Shown here one piece after another: positions 48,729-59,375 of a stretch of 64,000 nt of DNA. A model generated the notes under the pieces. The model saw nothing but the letters and a program-made list of their open reading frames with translations. It was not told the origin of the DNA and did not search any database. Origin of the DNA: Corynebacterium sp. P3-F1 (lineage in GTDB: Bacteria; Actinomycetota; Actinomycetes; Mycobacteriales; Mycobacteriaceae). Position 1 is the first letter of the stretch. Each line of letters starts with the position of its first letter. The stretch covers positions 806,001 to 870,000 of the forward strand of contig NZ_CP129965.1 of assembly GCF_030503635.1 (NCBI RefSeq). Direction: 5' to 3'. Both the position numbers and the translations under genes were made by a program.

Positions 48729-49748
48729 TTAATGCGCGTTTACTGCGATGTCGCTCCATGCCACGACGTTGTAATCCGGCTTAGCGGACATCACCGCGTC
48801 CACGATGGCGGCCTCCACGCAACGGGTGGAGGCATCGCACAGGGCATAGTAGAACTCCGGATCAGCATCGGCGGGGCTGTGCGCGCCGTACGTGTCTGCG
48901 CCGGCGGTGGAGACGGCAAACAGCGTGTCCCCGTCTAATGGAGAATGGGAGGGGCGTACCGCGCGGGCGATTCCGTCGTGGCCGGTCATAGCCAGCCGCT
49001 TCAACTGGGACTGCGGCAACGGACAGTCGGTGGCGATCACGCCGATCGTGGTGTTTAGCTTCGGAGCTGGGCGCTCCAGCTCGCCGAACCGAGTCACGTC
49101 CACCGGAGGCCGCGTGGCATCACCGTAGAATCGCCCGGTCTCCGGATCGATCACGCTGCCCAACGGGTTCGCCACCACGAGAGCGGCGACGGAGAACTCG
49201 TTTTCTTCCCCAGCGTTGACCGCCGTTTGAGCGACTCCGACTCCGCCGCGCAGGACCCCAGCTGTTGCGCCGCATCCGGCACCGACGCTGCCGCTCAAGC
49301 ACATGCTGTGCATCTCACCTGAAGTGCCACCGTCGAGCGCCGCTGTGACTGCCGCTGCCCCATCGGCTGACCCAGGCCGGTGAGACGGGTCACCGATGAT
49401 CAGGTCGAAGATGACAGCTGCAGGAACGATCGGGACACGGGGCCCGGGAACGTCTTCCCCGAACACTGCGAAGCCGTGCCCGCGGGACTCTAACTCACGC
49501 ATGGCGCCATCGGCCGCCGCCAAACCGAACGCGGAGCCACCCGACAGCACGACCGCGCTGACGCGTTGAACCGTGTTATGCGGGTCAAGCAAGTCCGTTT
49601 CCCGTGTCCCGGGGCCGCCGCCGCGCACATCGACGGCACCGACCATCCCGCCTGGGTCGGCGGAGACTAGCGCTGTCACGCCAGTGTCGCCGAGGGAGAC
49701 ATGGCCGACACGAATACCGGGGATGTCGAATGTCGCAGTCGGCTTCAC
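48729..49748 (-). CDS. P1-family peptidase (DmpA/NylC type)
   Basis: The 339-aa N-terminal nucleophile hydrolase contains GVTALVSADPGGMVGAVDVRGGGPGTRETDLLDPHNTVQRVSAVVLSGGSAFGLAAADGAM and later NTTIGVIATDCPLPQSQLKRLAMTGHDGIARAVRPSHSPLDGDTLFAVST; the TTIGV stretch is the usual self-cleavage point before the nucleophile Thr. GTG 49748 is chosen because GGAGGT lies six bases upstream. Related to Rv1333. The substrate may be a D- or beta-peptide or an amide. Confidence 0.9.
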   Translation of the reverse strand: MKPTATFDIPGIRVGHVSLGDTGVTALVSADPGGMVGAVDVRGGGPGTRETDLLDPHNTVQRVSAVVLSGGSAFGLAAADGAMRELESRGHGFAVFGEDVPGPRVPIVPAAVIFDLIIGDPSHRPGSADGAAAVTAALDGGTSGEMHSMCLSGSVGAGCGATAGVLRGGVGVAQTAVNAGEENEFSVAALVVANPLGSVIDPETGRFYGDATRPPVDVTRFGELERPAPKLNTTIGVIATDCPLPQSQLKRLAMTGHDGIARAVRPSHSPLDGDTLFAVSTAGADTYGAHSPADADPEFYYALCDASTRCVEAAIVDAVMSAKPDYNVVAWSDIAVNAH

Positions 49749-49765
49749 CGCGTCACCTCCGGCCA

Positions 49766-50305
49766 CTACTCCCCCAGCAACGCCTGCAGCAGCGAGTCCT
49801 GACAGAACGCCAACCACTCAACGAGGTTGTCGCGGTCCTGCTCAGCAGCTTCGTTCTGGGTCTCTGCGGACGCGACGTACAGACGCATATCGTTCAAAGC
49901 TGCGATGACCCGGTGCGCGTCCTCTTCCTCGATGGTGACAGCGACACCACCGGTGGGACCCAGCGCTTCGTTGATCACCTGCAGGTTGCTCAATTTCGCC
50001 TTAATGATGTCAGTTTCATGCAGGCTGCGCAGGAGCGAATTATCCCCGTCGAATTCCTCATCCCCCTCGCGCTCAAAATCCGGGAGGAGTCGAGCCAGCG
50101 ACGGATCCTGCGGAGCCTCGGTATGGCCGGACGGCATGTCCATCATCGCTGCCAGCTCGTCTTTGGGAGCGGACTGAGCCCGTTGGATCAGCGTCTCAGA
50201 CACCGTGGCTGTCAGATCACCAATGACTTCGCGCTCCATCGGGTCGAACACGGTGCTGTAACGCGGGGCGCGCATAAGCCCCTTCTTCCGCCGCCACGGC
50301 TGCAT
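49766..50305 (-). CDS. DUF2017 family protein
   Basis: The 179-aa protein matches the DUF2017 pattern: a basic N-terminus (PWRRKKGLMRAPRYSTVFDPMEREVIGDL), SLARLLPDFERE, LRSLHETDIIKAKLSNLQVINEAL and a C-terminal WLAFCQDSLLQALLG. No signal or membrane segment. It is always next to clpS in actinobacteria (Rv1332 next to Rv1331), which hints at a role near the Clp machinery, not proven. Confidence 0.88.
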   Translation of the reverse strand: MQPWRRKKGLMRAPRYSTVFDPMEREVIGDLTATVSETLIQRAQSAPKDELAAMMDMPSGHTEAPQDPSLARLLPDFEREGDEEFDGDNSLLRSLHETDIIKAKLSNLQVINEALGPTGGVAVTIEEEDAHRVIAALNDMRLYVASAETQNEAAEQDRDNLVEWLAFCQDSLLQALLGE

Positions 50306-50346
50306 TGACTCGCCTCTTCCTCGAACTGACAGTTACTTGTACGGCC

Positions 50347-50673
50347 TTAACCGGCCTGCTGCATTGTGGCCCACAGGCCGGCGGTGTGAAGTTTCTTCAC
50401 ATCGCCTTCGACCTTGTCCTTCTCCCCCGAGGAGACGACTGCTTTGCCCTCGGTGTGCACCTGCATCATCAATTCCTGCGCTCGCTTACGGCTATAGCCC
50501 AGCACCGTCTGGAAGACGTACGTGACGTAGCTCTGCAGGTTCACCGGGTCGTCCCACACAATGCACATCCAGGGCAGGTTCTCGGCGACATCGACATCGA
50601 CGTCGATCTCCTCGTCGAGCTCAGGCGTAGCCATGGGGGAGCCCATGCGAATCTCGCGTGTGACACCAGTCAT
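50347..50673 (-). CDS. clpS: ATP-dependent Clp protease adaptor ClpS
   Basis: The 108-aa protein has the ClpS core: [71 protein letters not shown]. It brings N-degron substrates to ClpC/ClpAP. TAGTGT 7 nt before the ATG at 50673 suggests a leaderless start; ATG at 50646 or 50634 would remove part of the acidic N-terminus. It is divergent from pncB with 76 bp between the starts. Confidence 0.9.
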   Translation of the reverse strand: MTGVTREIRMGSPMATPELDEEIDVDVDVAENLPWMCIVWDDPVNLQSYVTYVFQTVLGYSRKRAQELMMQVHTEGKAVVSSGEKDKVEGDVKKLHTAGLWATMQQAG

Positions 50674-50749
50674 AGGTTCAACACTACTAGACTTCCCCGC
50701 GCCGGCGGGCGACCGTCCCCGGGAACCCCCACCGACTAGGATTGCGCAC
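50674..50749. promoter_or_regulatory. Back-to-back leaderless promoters of clpS and pncB
   Basis: Within 76 bp lie TAGGAT (50737-50742), 7 nt before the pncB ATG, and TAGTGT in the other direction, 7 nt before the clpS ATG. Each has no room for a Shine-Dalgarno site. Confidence 0.65.
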
Positions 50750-52096
50750 ATGACTACGCAAGAGGCGGACATTCAGTTCAGCGATCACCAGACCTCCACC
50801 GCGTTTCTGACGGACATGTACGAGCTGACCATGCTCGATGCCTCGATGAAGGACGGCACCTTTTCCCGGGAGTGCGTTTTCGAGGTCTTCGCCCGCAAGC
50901 TGCAGCACGAACGCCGCTACGGCGTGGTCGCGGGAACAGGCCGCCTCATTGAAGCCGTACGCAAATTCCGCTTCACGGAGGAGCAGATCTCCACCGCAGA
51001 TTTCCTGAGCGAGAAAACAAAGGATTTTCTCCGCAACTACCGCTTCAGCGGGCAGATCGATGGCTACCAGGAAGGCGAGCTGTACTTCCCCTACTCCCCG
51101 ATCCTGACGGTGCGGGGCACGTTCGCCGAGTGCTGCATTCTTGAAACAGTCATCCTGTCCATCCTCAACTCCGATTCCGCTGTAGCCACTGCCGCATCCC
51201 GCATGGTCACCGCTGCGGACGGCCGGCCCATCATGGAGATGGGTTCGCGCCGCACCAACGAACAGGCCGCGGTGACTTCCGCCCGCGCCGCCTACATCGC
51301 GGGTTTCCAGTCCACCTCGAACATGGAAGCGAGCTTGCGCTACGGCATTCCAGCTGCCGGCACGGCAGCGCACGCGTGGACATTGCTGCACACGAATCCG
51401 GATGGCACCCCGAACGAGAAAGCCGCGTTCCAGGCACAGATCGATTCGCTCGGTGTGTCCACGACCTTGCTGGTGGACACCTACGACATCACGCAGGGCG
51501 TGGCCAACGCGATCGAGGTGGCCGGGCCTGAGCTCGGCGGAATCCGCCTCGACTCGGGTGATCTTGGCATCATGTCGCGCCGCGTACGCGCGCAGCTCGA
51601 CAGCTTGGGTGCGTACAACACCAAGATCATCGTCTCCAGCGACCTCGACGAATTCGCCATCGCCGGTCTGCGCGGCGACCCGGTGGACGGGTTCGGCGTG
51701 GGCACTTCCGTGGTCACGGGCTCCGGCGCACCGACTGCGGGCATGGTGTACAAACTCGTCGAAGTCGACGGGGTACCTGTGGCAAAGCGCTCGTCGGGCA
51801 AGCAGATGAAGGGTGGTGCGAAGGGGGCAGTGCGCACCTACCGCGGTTCCGGAGTGGCCGTGGACGAGATTGTTTACCCACTGTCCAACCCGCCGGAGAA
51901 TCCGACTGCGCTGGATTACCGCCAGCTCGTTGTCCCGCTCATGCGCGACGGAGAGATCGTCGACGGACAGGAGGACCTCGAGGCATCCCGCGAGCACTTG
52001 GCTAAACAGCGCGAAACCTTGCCGTGGGAAGGCCTGTCCCTGTCCCGCGATGAACCGGCTGTGCGCACGCGCCTGGTCGGTTTCCCTGGAGAGTGA
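50750..52096 (+). CDS. pncB: Nicotinate phosphoribosyltransferase
   Basis: The 448-aa enzyme turns nicotinate and PRPP into nicotinate mononucleotide. [96 protein letters not shown] and [21 protein letters not shown] are the usual motifs; [13 protein letters not shown] binds phosphate. It starts leaderless at ATG 50750. The next gene starts inside its stop (GTGA). With pncA (40.9 kb) and nadE (63.3 kb) it forms the salvage route to NAD. Confidence 0.95.
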   Translation: MTTQEADIQFSDHQTSTAFLTDMYELTMLDASMKDGTFSRECVFEVFARKLQHERRYGVVAGTGRLIEAVRKFRFTEEQISTADFLSEKTKDFLRNYRFSGQIDGYQEGELYFPYSPILTVRGTFAECCILETVILSILNSDSAVATAASRMVTAADGRPIMEMGSRRTNEQAAVTSARAAYIAGFQSTSNMEASLRYGIPAAGTAAHAWTLLHTNPDGTPNEKAAFQAQIDSLGVSTTLLVDTYDITQGVANAIEVAGPELGGIRLDSGDLGIMSRRVRAQLDSLGAYNTKIIVSSDLDEFAIAGLRGDPVDGFGVGTSVVTGSGAPTAGMVYKLVEVDGVPVAKRSSGKQMKGGAKGAVRTYRGSGVAVDEIVYPLSNPPENPTALDYRQLVVPLMRDGEIVDGQEDLEASREHLAKQRETLPWEGLSLSRDEPAVRTRLVGFPGE

Positions 52097-54099
52097 CGGG
52101 CACCGAGCCGGAACAGGACCGTCCGCTGTCGCTGTCCACAGAGGAGCTTCTCGACGCCGCAATCGATTCCCTCGGAGGCTCCCGGCGCTCGGGCCAGATG
52201 GCCATGGCGGAAGCTGTGTCCCACGCGTTGGAGACAGAACGGCACCTCGCTGTGCAAGCTGGCACCGGCACCGGTAAATCTCTCGCCTACCTGGTTCCGG
52301 CAATCCGTTACGCGCAATCGACGGACACGACGGTGATCGTGTCCACGGCGACACTGGCGCTGCAGCGTCAGTTGGTGGACCGCGACCTCCCCCGCCTCGT
52401 CGAGGCACTCGAGCCTTTGCTGCCGCGCACCCCGACCTTCGCGATTCAAAAGGGGCGCTCGAATTACCTGTGCCTGAATAAGCTCACCGTGGAGCAGGAG
52501 GCGCCCGAAGCACTCATGGACACCGAGGATGTCTCGTGGTTGGGGCGTCACATTAAGCGTGTCCACGAGTGGGCGGACGAGACGGGAACGGGAGACCGCG
52601 ATGAGCTTGAACCCGGTGTTCCGGACGCCGCCTGGCGCCAAGTCTCCGTCACCGCGACAGAGTGCGTGGGCGCGACGCGTTGCCCACACGGCGAGGAGTG
52701 CTTCGCAGAAGCCGCGCGGCGACGCACACAGGACGTCGACGTCGTGGTCACCAACCACGCACTGCTTGCCATCGACGCCATGTCGGATGCGAATATCCTC
52801 CCCGACCACGACGTGGTGATCATCGACGAGGCGCACGAACTCGACGGCCGAGTCACCTCCGTGGCCACGAACGAGCTTTCTGCCCGTGCGCTCACACTCG
52901 CCGCGCGCCGCGCCGGGAAGCTCAAAGCAAAGACCGAGCAAAGCAAGCTCGAAGAGCTTATCGACGACTTCTCCGCCGTGCTTGACCTCGAATCCCCCGG
53001 CAGATGGGAGACGATCTCAGACCCTGCCCGCGCCTCCTTCGTCGCGGTGCGCGACGCGCTGTGGCGGACCCGCGAGACAATCGCCCGCGGCCCGGAGGGG
53101 GAATCCACCAATGCCCCGGAAACATTCGCCGAGCGGGAAAACCTGAAGAACCACCTGACCGAATTGCACGATTCGCTCGTCCGCATTCTGGAGGTCTTCG
53201 ACGAGGAGGACCCGGCGAAGCATTTCGATGTTGTCTGGCTCACCCGTTCAGAACGCTACGGCGATTCTGTAGCGGTCGCCCCGCTGTCGGTATCTGCGCT
53301 GCTACGCGAGAGGCTGTTCAGTGAGCAGACCGTGGTGCTTGCCTCAGCCACGCTGGCAGTCGGCGGCAACTTCCGAGCCATGGCCGCCAACTGGGGGCTG
53401 CCCGACGGCTCGTGGGACAGCTTGGACGCCGGCACTCCCTTCGACCCCCGCACCAGCGGCATCCTCTACATTGCCAAACATCTCCCGCCACCGGGCCGGG
53501 ACGGACTGCACCCCGCCACACTCGAAGAAATGGCCGAGCTGATTACTGCGGCGGGAGGTAGGACTCTGGGGCTCTTCTCATCCAAACGCGCGGCAGTGGA
53601 AGCTGCAGAAGCGCTACGCACGCGCCTGCCCTTCGACATTCTCGTCCAGGGCGACGATTCCATTGGTGCCCTGGTCAAGGAGTTCACCAACAACGAGAAT
53701 TCCTGTCTTTTCGGCACCCTCACCCTGTGGCAGGGTGTGGACGTTCCAGGCAGCTCACTGTCCCAGGTAATCATCGACCGCATTCCCTTTCCCCGCCCCG
53801 ACGACCCGCTGCTGCAGGCACGCAGCAACGCTGCTGACGCCGCAGGCCGCTCCGGCTTCATGGAAGTCTCCGCCACCCACGCCGCCCTTTTGCTCGCTCA
53901 AGGTACCGGGCGTCTGCTGCGCAGCACCACCGACAGAGGCGTCGTCTCTGTTCTGGATAGCCGCCTCGCCACAAAGCGCTACGGGCAGTTCCTCCGAGCC
54001 TCGCTTCCCAGTTTCTGGGAGACAACCGACCCCGACGTCGTGCGCGGCGCCCTGCGCCGCCTCACCGCCCCGGGGCAAAGCGAATCGAAGCGCAGCTAA
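52093..54099 (+). CDS. DinG/XPD-family ATP-dependent helicase
   Basis: The 668-aa helicase has Walker A AGTGTGKS (56-63), a cluster of four Cys between the A and B motifs (LCLNKLT...ATECVGATRCPHGEECF) that should hold an iron-sulfur cluster, DEAH in VVIIDEAHELDGR, and C-terminal motifs VLASATLAVGG, LFGTLTLWQGVDVPG and LLLAQGTGRLLRS. It unwinds DNA 5' to 3' in repair. GTG start overlaps the pncB stop by 4 nt, so it is coupled to a metabolic gene. The word GCTTATCGACG is at 52956. Confidence 0.92.
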   Translation: MTGTEPEQDRPLSLSTEELLDAAIDSLGGSRRSGQMAMAEAVSHALETERHLAVQAGTGTGKSLAYLVPAIRYAQSTDTTVIVSTATLALQRQLVDRDLPRLVEALEPLLPRTPTFAIQKGRSNYLCLNKLTVEQEAPEALMDTEDVSWLGRHIKRVHEWADETGTGDRDELEPGVPDAAWRQVSVTATECVGATRCPHGEECFAEAARRRTQDVDVVVTNHALLAIDAMSDANILPDHDVVIIDEAHELDGRVTSVATNELSARALTLAARRAGKLKAKTEQSKLEELIDDFSAVLDLESPGRWETISDPARASFVAVRDALWRTRETIARGPEGESTNAPETFAERENLKNHLTELHDSLVRILEVFDEEDPAKHFDVVWLTRSERYGDSVAVAPLSVSALLRERLFSEQTVVLASATLAVGGNFRAMAANWGLPDGSWDSLDAGTPFDPRTSGILYIAKHLPPPGRDGLHPATLEEMAELITAAGGRTLGLFSSKRAAVEAAEALRTRLPFDILVQGDDSIGALVKEFTNNENSCLFGTLTLWQGVDVPGSSLSQVIIDRIPFPRPDDPLLQARSNAADAAGRSGFMEVSATHAALLLAQGTGRLLRSTTDRGVVSVLDSRLATKRYGQFLRASLPSFWETTDPDVVRGALRRLTAPGQSESKRS

Positions 54100-54122
54100 A
54101 AGCACAGAAGTAACAGTGCGAA

Positions 54123-54860
54123 CTAGGAGTACCTACCGGGCAGCGCCACCACCGTCGTGGAGCCAGGAGCAACCTCGGTGAAACCGCTGTCCTGCACAGC
54201 TACCGCCGCGGGGTGCTCAGCCAGATCGGCGAACACGCTCCGCGGCACCTCGCGCACCTGCAGCGGGAAACCATCGGCAGCCCACTCGACTACCGCTTCA
54301 CCGGACAGTGCCGCCGCGAGCAGCATCGAGCCGTGTCCCGCCTGCGCCGCGGCCTTGCCCGCAGTCATCTCCAACGACGCGTCCACCGCGATAGTGGGAA
54401 TGCCTGTTTCGCCCGGGCTGTCCTCCTCGAGCGGGAGATCGGTCCCCCGAATCTGCAATTTGGAAATCGCATGCGGCACCTCCGCCACCGCCGACGGGAT
54501 GAAGGCGCGGGCGGTCGCGCCTCTGACCACAGCAGTGCAGCCCGGCAACGCCTGCACCCCGTCCCAGGCTGCGCCACGGGCACGGCGGGCGATCTTCCGG
54601 ATCCGATGGCCGTACCACTGTTCAAGGGCGTCGCGCCACGAGCCCGGATGCGCAGCCCTCGAGTCGAGGCACACCTCCACGACAGCCTGCGCAGCCGCCG
54701 CGAGTACTTCCGTGCGTTTGGGTAGATCCGCCTTGGGCAGGTGCAGCGCGATCTGCATCGCCTGCACGGTTTGCGGGTCGTCTGGGTCCTCGGCGCCCCG
54801 CCCCGGGGAGGACAAGCTGTCGCAGAGGAACCCGTGGGCGTCGATAAGCTCGCTGCCCAT
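54123..54860 (-). CDS. Peptidyl-tRNA hydrolase 2 (PTH2)-like protein
   Basis: The 245-aa protein has a C-terminal domain with the PTH2 core: IAVDASLEMTAGKAAAQAGHGSMLLAAAL, in which GKAAAQAGHG copies the archaeal/eukaryotic Pth2 motif (GKxxAQxxHA), and GFTEVAPGSTTVVALPGRY at the end. The N-terminal ~110 residues are extra and helical (QIALHLPKADLPKRTEVLAAAAQAVVEVCLDS). Bacterial cells normally use Pth1, so this may be a second hydrolase acting on other aminoacyl-tRNAs. It overlaps serB by one base. A word copy sits at 54839. Confidence 0.75.
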   Translation of the reverse strand: MGSELIDAHGFLCDSLSSPGRGAEDPDDPQTVQAMQIALHLPKADLPKRTEVLAAAAQAVVEVCLDSRAAHPGSWRDALEQWYGHRIRKIARRARGAAWDGVQALPGCTAVVRGATARAFIPSAVAEVPHAISKLQIRGTDLPLEEDSPGETGIPTIAVDASLEMTAGKAAAQAGHGSMLLAAALSGEAVVEWAADGFPLQVREVPRSVFADLAEHPAAVAVQDSGFTEVAPGSTTVVALPGRYS

Positions 54861-56110
54861 TAGTTGAGCGCGACCTTGCCGTCGATCCCATGCTCCTCAT
54901 TGAGCACGTCGATCTCATGGCGCGGCACACCCATGATGTACAAGACTGCATCCAGGAACGGGTGATTCAGCGCCGTATCCGCCACCTCGCGCAACGCCGG
55001 CTTCGCATTGAACGCGATACCAAGCCCTGCCTGAGTAATCATGTCAATGTCGTTCGCGCCGTCGCCCACTGCGACGGTCTGCGACATGCGTAAACCAGAG
55101 TCCTGGGCGAACTCGGCAAGGAAATCAGCTTTCGCCCGCCGGTCCACAACCTGACCGATGACCTCGCCCGTCAACTTCCCGTCAATGATCTCCAATGTGT
55201 TCGCGCGCACGTAGTCGAGCTGGAGCTCTTCCGCCATCGGCTCGAGCACCTGAATGAACCCACCGGACACCACAGCGGTGCGGTACCCCATCTGCTTCAG
55301 CGTCCGGATCGTTGTGCGCGCTCCCGGGGTCAACTCAATATCGCGTGCGACCTCGTCGATCACCGACGCGTCCAGCCCGGCGAGGGCCTTCACCCGCTCC
55401 CGCAAAGATTCCTCGAAGTCCAGCTCACCCCGCATTGCGCGCTCCGTGACAGCTGCGACCTCTTCTTCACGGCCCGCGTGCGCGGCGAGCATCTCAATCA
55501 CCTCACCGGTGATCAGCGTTGAATCGCAGTCGAAGCAGACAAGCCGCTTCGACCTACGTGCCAAACCCGCCCGCTCGATCGCAATGTCCACCCCCAGACC
55601 GGAAGACAGCTCCGCAAGGGCCTTGCGCACTGTATGGCTAACCTCGTCGCCCTGCCCCGGAATCGTGATGGACAGCTCAAGCCCAGTCACCGGGTAATCG
55701 GAGATGCCGCGGATACGGTCGATATTCGCGCCAAAATCCGCCAGTGTACGGCCGATTTCCGAGACTGCCTGCGCCGTTACCGGATCACCTAGCACCACCA
55801 CTGCATGGGTGGAACGCTTGCGTTGCGGCGCCAGAGACTCCGCCTCCGTCTCAATGAGGACCGTGTGGTCTGCCAACTGCGGTGCCGCTTCCAGATCCCG
55901 TCGCAGCGTCTCCACTGCCACAGGGTTCACGCCAGCGAAGGCCGCCAGGGCCAGTCGACCACGGAAATTAGCCTGCTCGACATCGAGGATCTGCACACCG
56001 TGCTGCGAGAGGATGGCGAAGAATGCCGCGGTCACACCCGGACGGTCCGCACCCGTCACGGTGATCACAGCGTAGTTGAGTTCAGGTTGCAATCGCACGG
56101 CATAAGTCAT
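54860..56110 (-). CDS. serB: Phosphoserine phosphatase (ACT-HAD)
   Basis: The 416-aa enzyme makes serine from phosphoserine. The N-terminal third has two ACT-like units (YAVITVTGADRPGVTAAFFAILSQHGVQILDVEQANF; VVLGDPVTAQAVSEIGRTLADFGANIDRIRGIS), and the HAD domain has CFDCDSTLITGEVIEMLA (DxDxT with Ser at the second D+2), VVSGGFIQVLEPM and AVGDGANDIDMITQAGLGIAFNAKPALRE. The ATG at 56110 is 7 nt after TACTTT, a leaderless arrangement. Confidence 0.94.
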   Translation of the reverse strand: MTYAVRLQPELNYAVITVTGADRPGVTAAFFAILSQHGVQILDVEQANFRGRLALAAFAGVNPVAVETLRRDLEAAPQLADHTVLIETEAESLAPQRKRSTHAVVVLGDPVTAQAVSEIGRTLADFGANIDRIRGISDYPVTGLELSITIPGQGDEVSHTVRKALAELSSGLGVDIAIERAGLARRSKRLVCFDCDSTLITGEVIEMLAAHAGREEEVAAVTERAMRGELDFEESLRERVKALAGLDASVIDEVARDIELTPGARTTIRTLKQMGYRTAVVSGGFIQVLEPMAEELQLDYVRANTLEIIDGKLTGEVIGQVVDRRAKADFLAEFAQDSGLRMSQTVAVGDGANDIDMITQAGLGIAFNAKPALREVADTALNHPFLDAVLYIMGVPRHEIDVLNEEHGIDGKVALN

Positions 56111-56130
56111 GGCTACGAAAGTACAGCAAG

Positions 56131-56165
56131 AAGCCCCACACCACGATTTATGTGGAATGGGGCTT
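56131..56165 (-). terminator. Terminator of ctaD
   Basis: AAGCCCC-ACA-CCAC... pairs with ...GTGG-AAT-GGGGCTT in a 35-nt interrupted hairpin; on the minus strand it is followed by CTT. It lies 40 bp after the ctaD stop. Confidence 0.75.
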
Positions 56166-56204
56166 TCAATCAGGAGCGGCTTGTGCAGCCGCTGAGCCGA
56201 AGGA

Positions 56205-58064
56205 TTAGTCGGTCACCTTGGTGGAGCCGGAGGCGGGGCCGCGGCCTTCAGCCGGACGCACGGTGGTCACCGTCTCGGTGCGCACCGTCTCAGCGGTGCG
56301 GGTGGAGCGAGCTCCGCCATTGGTCTCGTTCGGCGTGGTTGCCTCGGAGCGTGGATCGTGGTGGCCGGTGTGAGCCTCACGGCGCATGGTCTCAACCATG
56401 TGCGGGTAGTGCAGCTCGAAGGCCGGGCGCTCCGAACGGATGCGCGGCAGGGAGTCGAAGTTGTGGCTCGGCGGCGGGCAGGTCGTGGCCCACTCGAGGG
56501 AGTTGCCGTAACCCCACGGATCATCAACCGTGACGATCTCGCCGTAGCGCCAGGACTTGTACACGTTCCAGATGAACGGCAGGAACGCGATGCCTAGGAT
56601 CAACGAGCCGACAGTGGAGATCTGGTTGAGCAGCGTGAAGCCGTCAGAGTCCAGGTAGTCGGCGTAACGGCGCGGCATGCCCATGTTGCCCAGCCAGTGC
56701 TGGATCAGGAAGGTCATGTTGAAGCCGATGAAGGTCAGCCAGAAGTGCCACTTACCCAGAGTCTCGTCGAGCATGCGGCCCGTCATCTTCGGGAACCAGA
56801 AGTAGATGCCGGCGCACGATGCGAACACCACGGTACCGAAGAGGGTGTAGTGGAAGTGCGCAACCAAGAAGTAGGTGTCAGCCAGCTGGAAGTCCAGCGG
56901 CGGGGAGGCCAGCATGATGCCGGTCAGACCACCGAAGAGGAAGGTGAACAGGAAGCCCATCGCCCAGATCATCGGGGTCTCGAACGTCAGGTGGCCGTTC
57001 CACATCGTGCCGACCCAGTTGAAGAACTTCACACCGGTCGGAACAGCAATGAGGAAGGTCATGAACGAGAAGAACGGCAGCAGAATCGCACCGGTGACGT
57101 ACATGTGGTGCGCCCACACAGCCATGGACAGGCCGCCGATGGCCAAGGTCGCGAAAACGAGGCCAATGTAGCCGAAGATCGGCTTACGGGAGAAGACCGG
57201 AACGACCTCGGAGGTGATGCCGAAGAACGGCAGCGCGAGGACGTAGACCTCCGGGTGGCCGAAGAACCAGAACAGGTGCTGCCACAGGACGGCGCCGCCG
57301 TTAGCCGGATCGAAGATGTGTCCGCCGAGCTTACGGTCGTACAGCACGCCCAGTGCTGCTGCGGTCAGCAGCGGGAAGATCATCAGAGCTATGATGGATG
57401 CCACGAAGATGGTCCAGGTGAACGCCGGCATGCGGAACATGGTCATGCCCGGCGCACGCAGGGTCAGGACAGTGCTGACCATGTTGATGGCGGACGCCAG
57501 GGTACCGATACCGGTAGCACCCACACCTAGGATCCACAGATCAGCGCCCACACCCGGGGTGTGGATGGCGTCTGCCAGCGGCAGGTACATGGTCCAGCCG
57601 AAGTCAGCGGCGCCGCCCGGGGTGAGGAAGCCGGAGAGCATAGCCACGATACCGGCCTGAGTGATCCAGAAACCGAACGAGTTCAGACGCGGGAAAGCCA
57701 CGTCCGGTGCGCCGATCTGGAGCGGAAGCACGAAGTTGGCGAAGCCCCAGACGATCGGGGTACCGAACGCCAGCAGCATCACCGTGCCGTGAAGAGTGAA
57801 CAGCTGGTTGAACTGTTCGTTGGACAGGAACTGGAGACCCGGGGAGAAGAGCTCCGCGCGGATCAACAGGGCCATAAGACCACCGACGAAGAACCACACA
57901 AAGGACATGATGATGTAGAAGATGCCCAGCTGTTTGTGGTCTGTGGTGGTCAGCAGGTCGTAAAAACGGGTGCCTTTACGTGCCTTTCCGGTCGGCTCTG
58001 GCCGGACCGGGGGGACAACGTCGGTACCGACCTCGTTGTCGAGCCGTGGTGCCACAGCAGTCAT
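56205..58064 (-). CDS. ctaD: Cytochrome c oxidase subunit I (aa3)
   Basis: The 619-aa membrane protein is the catalytic subunit of the terminal oxidase. [58 protein letters not shown] (haem His), [27 protein letters not shown] (Cu-B His and cross-linked Tyr), [16 protein letters not shown] and [15 protein letters not shown] are all standard. The C-terminal 60 residues (Thr/Arg/Glu-rich) are extra and cytoplasmic. AGGAGGAATCGA gives an ideal ribosome site. The CopD-CtaG protein at 24.8 kb may load its copper. Confidence 0.97.
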   Translation of the reverse strand: MTAVAPRLDNEVGTDVVPPVRPEPTGKARKGTRFYDLLTTTDHKQLGIFYIIMSFVWFFVGGLMALLIRAELFSPGLQFLSNEQFNQLFTLHGTVMLLAFGTPIVWGFANFVLPLQIGAPDVAFPRLNSFGFWITQAGIVAMLSGFLTPGGAADFGWTMYLPLADAIHTPGVGADLWILGVGATGIGTLASAINMVSTVLTLRAPGMTMFRMPAFTWTIFVASIIALMIFPLLTAAALGVLYDRKLGGHIFDPANGGAVLWQHLFWFFGHPEVYVLALPFFGITSEVVPVFSRKPIFGYIGLVFATLAIGGLSMAVWAHHMYVTGAILLPFFSFMTFLIAVPTGVKFFNWVGTMWNGHLTFETPMIWAMGFLFTFLFGGLTGIMLASPPLDFQLADTYFLVAHFHYTLFGTVVFASCAGIYFWFPKMTGRMLDETLGKWHFWLTFIGFNMTFLIQHWLGNMGMPRRYADYLDSDGFTLLNQISTVGSLILGIAFLPFIWNVYKSWRYGEIVTVDDPWGYGNSLEWATTCPPPSHNFDSLPRIRSERPAFELHYPHMVETMRREAHTGHHDPRSEATTPNETNGGARSTRTAETVRTETVTTVRPAEGRGPASGSTKVTD

Positions 58065-58319
58065 TCGATTCCTCCTGATTGAGACTCAGTCACACCACGT
58101 CCCGGGCTGTTTTCCCTGGGCACCCCCGCGCGGATACGCGGGTAGGCGCAACTAGTACCGCTTCATCTTAACGGCCGCCCCAGCCAAAATCCAGACATCA
58201 CAGGCCACACCCATATTCAGTGCGGCACCTGCCGGTTTATGCGTGTGTGATTGACCCCGGATGAGGGAGAGGGACCGCGATGAAGCCACGGTCATTGAAT
58301 TGTGTCTAAACGCCCGGTC

Positions 58320-59375
<1,056 letters not shown>

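Noticed and set aside
58065..58090. GlxR (CRP) site upstream of ctaD in TGTGACTGAGTCTCAATC
   Set aside because: Only the left half TGTGA fits; the right half does not match TCACA.
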